DNA of 64,000 nucleotides from positions 124,001 to 188,000 of the forward strand of contig CAYMGQ010000001.1 in NCBI GenBank assembly GCA_964390055.1, in the 5' to 3' direction. Position numbers and translations under genes: made by a program. How positions within the stretch are numbered: the stretch's first letter is position 1; the number at the start of each line of letters is the position of its first letter. Positions 8,237 through 16,122 of this stretch are shown in pieces. Origin of the DNA: CAYMGQ01 sp964390055. GTDB taxonomy: Bacteria; Bacillota; Clostridia; Peptostreptococcales; Natronincolaceae. The notes under the pieces were generated by a model that worked only from the letters and a program-made list of their open reading frames with translations, did no database searches and had not been told where the DNA came from.

Positions 8237-9490
8237 CTATATATTGGCCTTTTCTGCAAAGGCCACCAAGGCTTCTTCAAACATCTTCATTGGTGCCCTG
8301 GAAACACCTGCCCCAATCATACCAACTCCTGGTTCTTTACTAGCAATGGCAGTATTAATAGCCGGTAAAATCCCAGTCTCTACCACTTTTCTAATATCAA
8401 TTCCTGTAGGTGTTCCCCTAAAATCCAGGTTTGGAATCGTATATTGGGCACTTTCCGAAGCACAAATCTCATACATATCCATAGTGTAATTAATAGCATC
8501 TTGGTAACCTCCAGCCCCCAAAAAGCTAACAATTGCCGGAGCAGTGGCCATGGCAAAACCTCCAACACCACCTGTCTCCATTATTGCACTATCCCCTATG
8601 TCTGGATTTGCATCCTTTAGACTAAAGCCTGAAAAATACAGGCCTTCAACTTCAGCAGCAGGGGCTGTAAACCATTGGTCCCCTAATCCACTGACCCTAA
8701 TACCAATATTAACTCCATTCCTAGCCATGGCCGTAACAATTGTAGAATTTTCTATTCCATGGGCAGCATCAGCACTAACCTTACAGGCACACATAGCTAA
8801 ATTAAGGAAAAATTGGTCGTTTTTTACCGTTAAAAATTCGATAATACTTTTAAGTTCATCCCTATCAGTGGCTACATCAGCCAGGGCTCCAATAATGGTT
8901 TTTAAAAATACAGCAGTAGAGGAACCATTTCTCATATGCAACTCATCGCCCATATGAACGGCCTGAGCTATGATAAGATTTAGATTAACTCCCCCCATGC
9001 TACGAACTAACTTTTTGAAGGCAGGGGCTAGAACCTCCTCTATCCATTTTAACCGTCTTACTGTATTATCTGAATGGGCCCCAAACCTTAAAACATCGCC
9101 TGCCCCTTCATTAATGGTACTATAGGCAAAATTCCCCATATCCTTATTTTCAACAACATATAGGGGCATAGAATAAGAAGTTATTCCCGTCATAGGTCCC
9201 ACTGCATTATAATGATGGCAAGGTTCATACTTTATCTTCCCACTTCCAGCCAATTCAAAGGCTGCCTCATCATCATCCGCTAAGCCCTCATATTTCAGGG
9301 CAGCAACCACGGCCCCCTTCATGGGACCACTCATGGATTCCCATGTCAAAGGTGGCCCTGAATGCAAGAGAGTATATTTATCCATTCCCTCTATTAACTC
9401 ATGGGCATATTTTATATCAACCCAAACAGCCTGGGCATTTTTCATATTATTAAGAGCTTTTTCATTAGCTTCTTGAATAAGATTTTTCAT
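8237..9490 (-). CDS. ylbE: DUF1116 protein, YlbE family, copy 2 (carbamoyltransferase subunit)
   Basis: Homologue of E. coli YlbE (AllG), a subunit of the FdrA-YlbE-YlbF oxamate carbamoyltransferase that phosphorolyses oxalurate to oxamate and carbamoyl phosphate. Start is ATG 9490 (MKNLIQEANEKAL), giving 417 residues; a GTG three codons upstream is less well spaced. It aligns along its whole length with the gene directly upstream: both have GPP-[LI]-[TK]WE, GPMTGM/GPMTGI, RNG[TV]N-[FI]GI, DSAI and GTPTGIDIRKVVETGILP or the equivalent GAPTGIDIRK. The paralogues are clearly divergent, so they may form a hetero-oligomer or serve different substrates. Confidence 0.88.
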   Translation of the reverse strand: MKNLIQEANEKALNNMKNAQAVWVDIKYAHELIEGMDKYTLLHSGPPLTWESMSGPMKGAVVAALKYEGLADDDEAAFELAGSGKIKYEPCHHYNAVGPMTGITSYSMPLYVVENKDMGNFAYSTINEGAGDVLRFGAHSDNTVRRLKWIEEVLAPAFKKLVRSMGGVNLNLIIAQAVHMGDELHMRNGSSTAVFLKTIIGALADVATDRDELKSIIEFLTVKNDQFFLNLAMCACKVSADAAHGIENSTIVTAMARNGVNIGIRVSGLGDQWFTAPAAEVEGLYFSGFSLKDANPDIGDSAIMETGGVGGFAMATAPAIVSFLGAGGYQDAINYTMDMYEICASESAQYTIPNLDFRGTPTGIDIRKVVETGILPAINTAIASKEPGVGMIGAGVSRAPMKMFEEALVAFAEKANI

Positions 9491-9539
9491 CCTTGTCACC
9501 GCCTCTGTATATTTTATTTTTTATAGCAAGTAAGTATAT

Positions 9540-10787
9540 CTATTTATCCATCTTTTCTGCAAAGGCTATCAGGGCCTGGGTAAAGCAATCCATTGGAGCA
9601 TGTACAATTCCAGCTCCCACCTGTCCCACCCCTGGTTCTCTATGGGCCATACCTGTATTAATTACTGGTAGTATACCTGTTTCTACTACCTTTCGTATAT
9701 CTATTCCAGTAGGTGCTCCCTGGAAGTCCAATCCTGGCATTAGGAAATGCGGACTAGTGCCAACAGTAATTTCTCCCATATCATTGGTATAATCAATAGC
9801 CACCTGTACAGATTCTGCTCCCACAAATCGGACAACAGCTGGTGCCGCCCCCATAGTAAAGCCACCTATTCCCAGGGCCTCAACTATGGCACTATCACCC
9901 ATGTCAGGGTTGGCATCCTCTTCTGAATAACCCGGGAAATACAATCCCTTGGGCATTAATACAGGAGCCTCGAACCATTCTTCCCCTAGAGCACTGACTT
10001 TAATACCAAAGTTGGTACCGTTTCTACTTAGTGCAGTAACTAGGGTACAACCCTCTATATTCTTAACAGGATCCATTGTAGCCTTTCCTGCTGCCATTGC
10101 TAAATTTAAGAAAAATTGTTCATTACCAACAATAAATTTGGTAATTCTCTCTAATTCTTCCTTATCATCCACTACCTTTACAATGTAGGGCATAATTATC
10201 CTGGCAAATAATGAGGAAGCAGCTATATTTCTTTGATGCATCTCATCCCCCATGGCCAGAGCCTGGGCCATCACAACTTTCAAGTTTATAGGCCCTGACA
10301 ATTCTAATACTTTTTTCATAGCTGGAGCCAGGGACTTTTCAATCCATCTTAGTCTTTCGATTACCTCGTCATCATTAGCTCCAAATCTCATAACCTTACC
10401 AAGACCCTCATTAAATGTAGAATATCCATAGTTTCCATAGGTCTCATTTTTTACTTCATATAAGGGCATGGAATAGGTTACCATCCCGGTCATGGGACCC
10501 ACCGCCCCCAAACTATGGTTGGGGACAAACTTAATTTTACCGCTTGTTGCCAATTCCACAGCCTCTTCCTCTGTCTCTGCCAAACCTTCATACCTTATAG
10601 CCCCAGCTATTGCTCCCTTTAGGGGCCCACACATATCTTCCCATTTTATTGGTGGACCTGCGTGCCCTATGGTCATCTTATCCATCCCTGGCAATACGTC
10701 CTTGGCATACTTTATATCCACTAAAAAAGTTTCTGCAGCATTAATCCTCTCTAAACCCTCTTTATTAGCCTTGTCAATGTTTACCAA
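9540..10787 (-). CDS. ylbE: DUF1116 protein, YlbE family, copy 1 (carbamoyltransferase subunit)
   Basis: First of two tandem YlbE-family genes. At 415 residues it has normal length, beginning at TTG 10787 (read MVNIDKANKEG) with GAGGA about 8 bases upstream. In E. coli the equivalent protein works with FdrA and YlbF in carbamoyl transfer from oxalurate to phosphate. Conserved patches include HAGPPIKWEDM, GAVGPMTGMVTYSMPLY, NLAMAAGKATMDP and GAPTGIDIRKVVETGILPV. It lies directly after the fdrA fragments and before the second copy, with 49 bp between the two YlbE genes. Confidence 0.9.
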   Translation of the reverse strand: MVNIDKANKEGLERINAAETFLVDIKYAKDVLPGMDKMTIGHAGPPIKWEDMCGPLKGAIAGAIRYEGLAETEEEAVELATSGKIKFVPNHSLGAVGPMTGMVTYSMPLYEVKNETYGNYGYSTFNEGLGKVMRFGANDDEVIERLRWIEKSLAPAMKKVLELSGPINLKVVMAQALAMGDEMHQRNIAASSLFARIIMPYIVKVVDDKEELERITKFIVGNEQFFLNLAMAAGKATMDPVKNIEGCTLVTALSRNGTNFGIKVSALGEEWFEAPVLMPKGLYFPGYSEEDANPDMGDSAIVEALGIGGFTMGAAPAVVRFVGAESVQVAIDYTNDMGEITVGTSPHFLMPGLDFQGAPTGIDIRKVVETGILPVINTGMAHREPGVGQVGAGIVHAPMDCFTQALIAFAEKMDK

Positions 10788-10827
10788 TTTGCTGTCCTCC
10801 TCTATAATTTATCCTATAAGCAAGTAA

Positions 10828-10998
10828 TTAACCTAATTTACCCAAAATCTCTAGCAATTTTTCATTTCCCCCTGCTGGTGGCCTCCACTCTACATGGGCT
10901 GCACTTGTACCCTGGTCTAACACAGATTTGTAAAATCCTTCTAGCCCAACATTTACAACCTTTAATTCTGACTTGAAAAGAGTTTTTATATTGTCCAA
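10828..10998 (-). CDS. Separate small gene for the FdrA C-terminal domain
   Basis: A 56-residue ORF starting at TTG 10998 (LDNIKTLFKSELKVVNVGLE), too short and with too rare a start to be called easily. AGGAGG overlaps the end of the fdrA gene, 8 bases before the TTG, and the fdrA stop is only 1 bp upstream. The product (KVVNVGLEGFY...VEWRPPAGGNEKLLEIL) matches, from memory, the last ~50 residues of E. coli FdrA (VINIGLRSF...YQWSPVAGGNKKLARLL). The upstream 532-codon fdrA lacks this domain. So FdrA is encoded here as two polypeptides, probably translationally coupled. A natural split is more likely than a sequencing error because the small gene has its own well-placed ribosome site. Confidence 0.8.
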   Translation of the reverse strand: MDNIKTLFKSELKVVNVGLEGFYKSVLDQGTSAAHVEWRPPAGGNEKLLEILGKLG

Positions 10999-10999
10999 A

Positions 11000-12583
11000 T
11001 TATTCGCCTCCTAAAAATTCATCTAAATGTTTTCCTCTGCTAACAACAAGGGAAGCCATTCTTGCTGCCTGGGCATTGCTAGGCATTACGATAACACCAG
11101 CATCCTTTAATTTCTTTTCCTGGTCCTCCCTCCCCTGTGGGTCCCTATCTGTTCCACAAATGGAGGCAATTACACTTAGGTACCTTCCATCCTTGGCAGC
11201 TGTCTCCTTGGCCTCAATAATAGCCGGCAGAAGGGCGCCTGCAGGATCCTCATGGCAGCCATAACCTAAAACCACATCTAATAGAATTACTCCTACCTGG
11301 GGATCTTGACCTTCCTTTTTAATTCTTTCAAATCTTAATCTGGTATCAATCATGGGGTGTGGTAAGCCATCTGTGAAATAATCCTCACCCATATCTAAAA
11401 ATGTATCCTCTAGACTTTCCTCCAAGTCCTTTAATTCTAGTTTTTCCTCTAATGGGACATTAGAATAAATATCCCCAATAACTTTTTCCATTATTAACAT
11501 ACCCTCATAGCACAGGGTTCCTCCAGAATATAATCCCCTTACATATTTTTGTGTGTCCTTTAATTTCTTAGTTTCTTCTTCTACAGTTTTTCTTATTTGA
11601 TTGGCAGGGATTGTAAAGGCCCTCTTTTCCGGGCTTTCCCCCTTGGAAATACTCACAGCCGCAGTTGCTGCATCCTCCAAGCTTTCTGCCGGTGTCGCCC
11701 CGCTATCCTTAACCAAGGCAGTATCCCCACCTAGGAAACAGGTAACTACGGGTTTTTCTATTCCTTTGACAGTTGCTAGGACCTTTTCCATTACTTTCTC
11801 TGATGGCGGTTTAGATATGAGGACAATTACCTCAGTATCACTATCCTGTGCCAGTGCCTTTAGGGATTGTAACATGGTTTTACCACCAATTTCATTGCTT
11901 AAGTCCCTACCCCCAGTTCCTAGGGCTTGGGAGACTCCTCCCCCTAGTCTATCCACTAGACAGGTAACCTCCTGTAACCCTGTGCCTGCCGCAGCCACCA
12001 TACCAATATTACCCCTGCTTACGTCATTGGCAAAACCCAAGGCAGTACCATTTATGATTGTAGTTCCACAATCAGGGCCCATCATCAATAATCCCTCTTC
12101 TATGGCCTTTTCCTTTAGCTCATTTTCCTCCTCCAGGCTAACATTATCACTAAAAAGCAAAACATGGAGACCATTGTTCAAGGCCTTCATGGCTTCATTT
12201 TTGGCATATTTTCCTGGTACAGAAATAACAGTGAAATTAAGACCTGGCAGCCTTTTAATAGCAGCATCCAAGGTCTTTACCCTTATTTCTCCACTATCTA
12301 CAGCGGTCTTTTTATTGGATAACTCATCCTCTATGGTCTCTAGGGCCTTGTCTATGGCCTCCTGATCCTCTGCCAAAATACCTATAATCATATCACTGCT
12401 AGCAACATCTTGGTATTCGGGTAATAGTAAACCTGAATTTTTCATTAGCTCCTTGTTATGGTCGGTTCCCATCATAACAGCAGCATTTTTTACTCCCTTT
12501 ATACCTGCTATTTTGCTTGAAATTACCATAAGAGTTACTGAATCATGGTAAGCATTTTCCTTAATTTCATTATATGGAACCAT
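11000..12583 (-). CDS. fdrA: FdrA, acyl-CoA-synthetase-like carbamoyltransferase subunit (main part)
   Basis: Homologue of E. coli FdrA (AllF), a protein built like succinyl-CoA synthetase and a subunit of oxamate carbamoyltransferase. Start is ATG 12583 (MVPYNEIKENAYHDSV) with GAGGAG 7 bases upstream; a GTG five codons earlier would include that site. It has the family motifs SVTLMVISSKI-like N-terminus, GMVAAAGTGLQEVTCLVDR (nucleotide/CoA-binding-like Gly loop), LGTGGRDLSNEIGG, GLYSGGTLCYEG, PHPMIDTRLR and LLDVVLGYGCHEDPA. The C-terminal ~50 residues found in E. coli FdrA are absent and are instead encoded by the small gene 1 bp downstream. Long antisense frames exist over this gene but lack ribosome sites. 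Confidence 0.94.
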   Translation of the reverse strand: MVPYNEIKENAYHDSVTLMVISSKIAGIKGVKNAAVMMGTDHNKELMKNSGLLLPEYQDVASSDMIIGILAEDQEAIDKALETIEDELSNKKTAVDSGEIRVKTLDAAIKRLPGLNFTVISVPGKYAKNEAMKALNNGLHVLLFSDNVSLEEENELKEKAIEEGLLMMGPDCGTTIINGTALGFANDVSRGNIGMVAAAGTGLQEVTCLVDRLGGGVSQALGTGGRDLSNEIGGKTMLQSLKALAQDSDTEVIVLISKPPSEKVMEKVLATVKGIEKPVVTCFLGGDTALVKDSGATPAESLEDAATAAVSISKGESPEKRAFTIPANQIRKTVEEETKKLKDTQKYVRGLYSGGTLCYEGMLIMEKVIGDIYSNVPLEEKLELKDLEESLEDTFLDMGEDYFTDGLPHPMIDTRLRFERIKKEGQDPQVGVILLDVVLGYGCHEDPAGALLPAIIEAKETAAKDGRYLSVIASICGTDRDPQGREDQEKKLKDAGVIVMPSNAQAARMASLVVSRGKHLDEFLGGE

Positions 12584-12620
12584 ATAGCTTCTCCTCACTT
12601 TCCTTTTGTGTTTTATATAA

Positions 12621-13571
12621 TCAGATTTTTATTTGGCCTGTGAAAAAAACCTCCAATTCCTTTATAAGAACTAATCCAGTAATTATGCCACTCAAGCTAT
12701 CGCTACCAGAGGAATGCCCTAACTTTATAAAGGCCATTGTTGATATAAGTATTTTATTTGTGTTTTTTTCCTCCAAGGCCGTAAAAAAATCATGAAAGAC
12801 TTGGCAAAATTCCCTTTTGCAACTATACTTTAAAAATTCTCCAGCTAAAAAAGTTGTTTTATTTAATAAACTAGCAATTTTACTGATTAACTTTAGTCTA
12901 AATTCATTAATTAGGGCCATATTTGTTTCTACAATTAATAAAATGCTAATAAATCCCACTAGAAAATCATCCCCTGAGGGTGTTAAGCCTGGTCCTAGCC
13001 CAATAAAGCCTCCCATGGTCTCAACTGCCCTATCCACCTCTCCCCTTTTTAGGAGGGCAAACAAGTTATTTGTCATTGACAGTCCTTTGGCTAGCAATGA
13101 TTTATTATTCCCCGAACCAGCAAAAGTATTGCTAAAATTTTTTAATACCAAAAATAGGGCTATATCCCGTAGACCTTCCCTACTACCATATACCTTTAAA
13201 AGATCAGATAGATATTTAATAGTTTGCCTATCAATATCCTCTAACTGAAGGTCTAGGTAATCCAATTTTGGATCCCATAATTGATAGTTCCTAATGTCGA
13301 ATCTATACCTGTTTATTGATAAGTAATTCTTGCAGAGAACCACCCTATCATTTCTTCTAATCTTAAGCCTATTAAAGGCCTTATCATCCTCCTGGACACT
13401 AATTGTCATAGGAGTTTTTTGCAGGCCATAGGGTTGAAGGGCTACTATCTTCTTATGTAATACAATATTAATGGTCCTTGTATATACTGAATGTACTCTG
13501 CCATAATCTTCCTCTTTCAGCACATCATATATGCTACTGCTAACTTTTTTAACATGAAAAAAAATGACCAT
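12621..13571 (-). CDS. ylbF: DUF2877 protein, YlbF family (carbamoyltransferase subunit)
   Basis: Homologue of E. coli YlbF (AllH), third component of the oxamate carbamoyltransferase system. The DUF2877 core GFIGLGPGLTPSGDDFLVGF is present at about residues 190-209. The start is uncertain: ATG 13571 has AGGGG close by (the purine run touches the ATG), an upstream ATG at 13589 contains the site within the gene, and an ATT at 13565 lies 6 bases after GGGAGGG. It is the first structural gene after pucR. A 9-bp inverted repeat spanning the ATG could control translation. Length of about 316 residues is slightly longer than E. coli YlbF. Confidence 0.88.
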   Translation of the reverse strand: MVIFFHVKKVSSSIYDVLKEEDYGRVHSVYTRTINIVLHKKIVALQPYGLQKTPMTISVQEDDKAFNRLKIRRNDRVVLCKNYLSINRYRFDIRNYQLWDPKLDYLDLQLEDIDRQTIKYLSDLLKVYGSREGLRDIALFLVLKNFSNTFAGSGNNKSLLAKGLSMTNNLFALLKRGEVDRAVETMGGFIGLGPGLTPSGDDFLVGFISILLIVETNMALINEFRLKLISKIASLLNKTTFLAGEFLKYSCKREFCQVFHDFFTALEEKNTNKILISTMAFIKLGHSSGSDSLSGIITGLVLIKELEVFFTGQIKI

Positions 13572-13620
13572 CCCTCCCCTATTTAGCATAAGTATATATT
13601 ACAGGGTAAAAATGGTCATT
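13563..13620 (-). promoter_or_regulatory. Inverted repeat able to mask the ylbF start
   Basis: A perfect 9-bp inverted repeat, AATGACCAT (13612-13620 read on the minus strand) and ATGGTCATT (13571-13563), is separated by 40 bases. The downstream arm contains the ylbF ATG and the intervening loop contains its GGGGAGGG site. Pairing would bury the start codon. This could be a translational control element or an operator; the sequence alone does not decide. Confidence 0.4.
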
Positions 13621-13672
13621 AGCGGCCTATATGAAAATCCTACTAGTCTTTTGTGCACCTTGCCCAAATCCT

Positions 13673-15373
13673 CTATCTAATTCTTAACAACTGCATTGCC
13701 TTAAGGCCAAGCTGAATTTCTAAGGCTTCTTCCGCATCCCGTAAATCAGTTTTTAAAATAGACCGTATTTTATCCAGCCTATATATTAGGGTGTTTCTAT
13801 GGATAAATAGCTCCTTTGATGCCTCACTAACATTTCCCTGGTGGGCAAAGTATTCCTCCAGAGTCTCAACAAGATTTGTTTGGTTATCCATATCATATTG
13901 CACTAGTTCAGCTACTGTGTTGTTATAAAAACTCTCTAATTCCCTAGGGGAGGTAGCTGATTCTAACAAATGATATATAATAAAATCTTCAAAATGTAGG
14001 ACCCTATTTTTTCTGTCTAACCTCTTGGCCATATTAATAATTTCTTGGGCCTCGGCAAAGCTAAAATCCAACTTTAATATACTATCATATAACTTACCAA
14101 TGCCAATATGAATATCTATATTGGGTAGTATCTTTTTAACAGACCGGTAAAATTTATTACCGTATTCCTTTGAAAATTCCCTGGCTATTTTCGGGTTTTC
14201 CCTTGCCTTCATTGGCAAAAATAAAATGACCTGATTACCCCTATAAATTGAAACAATATTAATTTTTTTATCCCTTGCAACATCCTCTGCTATTCTTAAT
14301 ATTGTGTCCATTAAATTTCTGAGCCTTCTTTTATTTAAAATTATATCTGTGCTTTCTTCTATATTATTGGTATTTATCCTGACTACCATACAGACATAAT
14401 TTTTGCTTGTATCCATGCCATGCAATTCTGCCAAACTATTTAAACCACTAGTTGACTCTATCTTTCCCGTAAGGAGGTCATCAAAGAAATCTCTCCTAAT
14501 TTGATGTTTGGCCTCCTCTATTTCCTTGGCCTTGATTTGATCTAATACTGCAACAGTTGAAGCCTGTTCCAAGGCTATGTAATCCAATTTGGTCATTTTG
14601 TTGACTGTTTCCCAAACGACAAGGTAACCGTGTAATTCCTTGCCTGCAGCCATGGGCATAATCCTACAAATAATACTTCTTTCACCAATATCATATTTTC
14701 TTTTAATAGATCTTTTAAAGCTTGCCACATCATTGGGCACACCTTTAATAAAATTTAAAGGAAAGATTTTTTGCCTTCTGCTTAGATTCAAAAAATCCTT
14801 TAAGGGATAGGGATTGTCATCGTGTTCAGCATAGGCTCTAAGGTTCCACTTATTGTCAACTATAATTAGGGGATTATTAACAATGCTGGCAGATAATTTG
14901 GCTATCTCCGGCAACCTCCCCCCAGATAGGGCTAATTCTGTCAATCTTTCATGGATATCCAAGGTTTTTTGTAATAAACCATCCTGAACCCTGAATATTT
15001 CCTTGTTAACTATGTTTCCAATCTGAGATAGGGAATATTTTCTAGGAAGTTCTAATAGGGGTAGATTGGATTGATTGGCTGATATTATCATCTCCCTAGG
15101 TATTTCCCCAAAATACTTGCCTGCCTTAATAGCAAGGGCAGCACAATTGTTTTCTGCTAATTCCCTTATGACCCTTTCTTGGAATTCCCTATCATCCTTA
15201 AATACATATCCAGTTGTAATTACAAAATCTCCAGGTAATAACCAATCAAAGGTATCAGGATTATCCATAATGTTTGTACTGCTGATTATGTTCTTAATAG
15301 CCTTTTCCCCAGCTACCAATTTTATGCCACATATTGCATTTATCTCTAGTAAACGACTCACGGTAAAAAACAT
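13673..15373 (-). CDS. PucR-family transcriptional regulator
   Basis: Probable regulator of the downstream catabolic operon. Start is ATG 15373 (MFFTVSRLLEI) with GGGGAGG 5 bases upstream. An N-terminal PucR domain (about res 1-120) is followed by a GGDEF-like/CdaR middle region and a C-terminal PucR helix-turn-helix (NVSEASKELFIHRNTLIYRL, about res 515-534). Family members (B. subtilis PucR, E. coli CdaR-type proteins) control purine, ureide and similar catabolic genes and respond to pathway intermediates. It is first in the operon, transcribed from the promoter at 15426-15453, 101 bp ahead of ylbF. Autoregulation is likely but inferred. The effector may be the ring compound or its ureido product. 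Confidence 0.9.
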   Translation of the reverse strand: MFFTVSRLLEINAICGIKLVAGEKAIKNIISSTNIMDNPDTFDWLLPGDFVITTGYVFKDDREFQERVIRELAENNCAALAIKAGKYFGEIPREMIISANQSNLPLLELPRKYSLSQIGNIVNKEIFRVQDGLLQKTLDIHERLTELALSGGRLPEIAKLSASIVNNPLIIVDNKWNLRAYAEHDDNPYPLKDFLNLSRRQKIFPLNFIKGVPNDVASFKRSIKRKYDIGERSIICRIMPMAAGKELHGYLVVWETVNKMTKLDYIALEQASTVAVLDQIKAKEIEEAKHQIRRDFFDDLLTGKIESTSGLNSLAELHGMDTSKNYVCMVVRINTNNIEESTDIILNKRRLRNLMDTILRIAEDVARDKKINIVSIYRGNQVILFLPMKARENPKIAREFSKEYGNKFYRSVKKILPNIDIHIGIGKLYDSILKLDFSFAEAQEIINMAKRLDRKNRVLHFEDFIIYHLLESATSPRELESFYNNTVAELVQYDMDNQTNLVETLEEYFAHQGNVSEASKELFIHRNTLIYRLDKIRSILKTDLRDAEEALEIQLGLKAMQLLRIR

Positions 15374-15425
15374 GGCTACCTCCCCAATTAAGTCTTTCAA
15401 TTTAATATTTCCCTTTTGGATAAAT

Positions 15426-15453
15426 ATTATAAAAGAAAGGCTTTAGGTGTCAA
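15426..15453 (-). promoter_or_regulatory. Promoter of the pucR catabolic operon
   Basis: TTGACA (15453-15448) and TATAAT (15431-15426) are spaced 16 bp on the minus strand, both perfect consensus boxes. The -35 box lies in the loop region of the pyrE terminator, so the terminator of one operon and the promoter of the next are interleaved. Confidence 0.8.
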
Positions 15454-15464
15454 CCTAAGCCTTT
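15431..15464 (-). terminator. Terminator of the pyr operon
   Basis: A stem of AAAGGCTTAGGT with ACCTAAAGCCTTT (one bulge), starting at the pyrE stop codon, is followed on the minus strand by TCTTTT. It ends the pyrCFKDE operon and overlaps the promoter of the next operon. Confidence 0.75.
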
Positions 15465-16044
15465 AAGCCATTTTTCTGCTCCCAGGTTTCTCCAAAGGGA
15501 TTTTCCCTTCCTTGCACAAGGGGCAATCTTCCGGTGGATAGGATAGGAGCTTTTCAGAATAGGCAGTGATTAGTTTCTTGCCAAAATCAACCTGCCCCCC
15601 TGTCCTATCTACTAGGGCCGCCACCCCTCCTACTATTCCACCCATTTCTTCAACAATCTTTATTACCTCCCTAATTGAACCCCCTGTTGTAATGACATCT
15701 TCAACAACTAAAACACGGGCATTTTCTGGAATGTAAAAACCTCTCCGCAGGGTCATCTCATTATTTACCCTTTCTGTAAAAAAGCTTATTACTCCCAACT
15801 GGCGGGCAAATTCGTAAGACATGGATATACCACCTAGGGCAGGCCCAATCACAATATCAATTTTATCATCCTTAAACTCTTGGGCCATTCCCTTTATAAT
15901 TTCCTCGGCATACTTGGGGTTTTGCAAAATTTTGGCACACTGCATATAATTATCGCTATGGAGTCCTGAGGTAAATAGAAAATGACCCCATCTTAAAACC
16001 CCCAATTTTTCAAAGATTTCTTCCACTCTTTCCCTACTAATCAT
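15463..16044 (-). CDS. pyrE: Orotate phosphoribosyltransferase
   Basis: Converts orotate and PRPP to orotidine monophosphate, the fifth step of UMP synthesis. At 193 residues it has normal length. The PRPP-binding motif ARVLVVEDVITTGGSIREV (about res 109-127) is diagnostic, and the conserved SGLHSDNYMQ loop is near the N-terminus. Start ATG 16044 has a GGGGGAA site. Last gene of the pyr operon, about 80 bp after pyrD. The C-terminal extension with DCPLCKEG (two Cys) is seen in many clostridial PyrE proteins. Confidence 0.96.
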   Translation of the reverse strand: MISRERVEEIFEKLGVLRWGHFLFTSGLHSDNYMQCAKILQNPKYAEEIIKGMAQEFKDDKIDIVIGPALGGISMSYEFARQLGVISFFTERVNNEMTLRRGFYIPENARVLVVEDVITTGGSIREVIKIVEEMGGIVGGVAALVDRTGGQVDFGKKLITAYSEKLLSYPPEDCPLCKEGKIPLEKPGSRKMA

Positions 16045-16122
16045 AATGATTCCCCCTTTATAATATGTCCCCTATAAAAAACCGCAAACTATTATTCCTT
16101 AACTTTTATAATTTCCATAATT

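Noticed and set aside
10996..11002. Sequencing error or frameshift as the cause of the fdrA split
   Set aside because: The small gene has its own AGGAGG and start one base after the stop, so a true split is favoured; but only comparison with relatives can settle it.
11601..12365. Long plus-strand ORF (254 codons) antisense to fdrA
   Set aside because: It overlaps a clear FdrA coding region, has no ribosome binding site and is low-complexity in Ser, Pro and Leu, as expected for a shadow frame.
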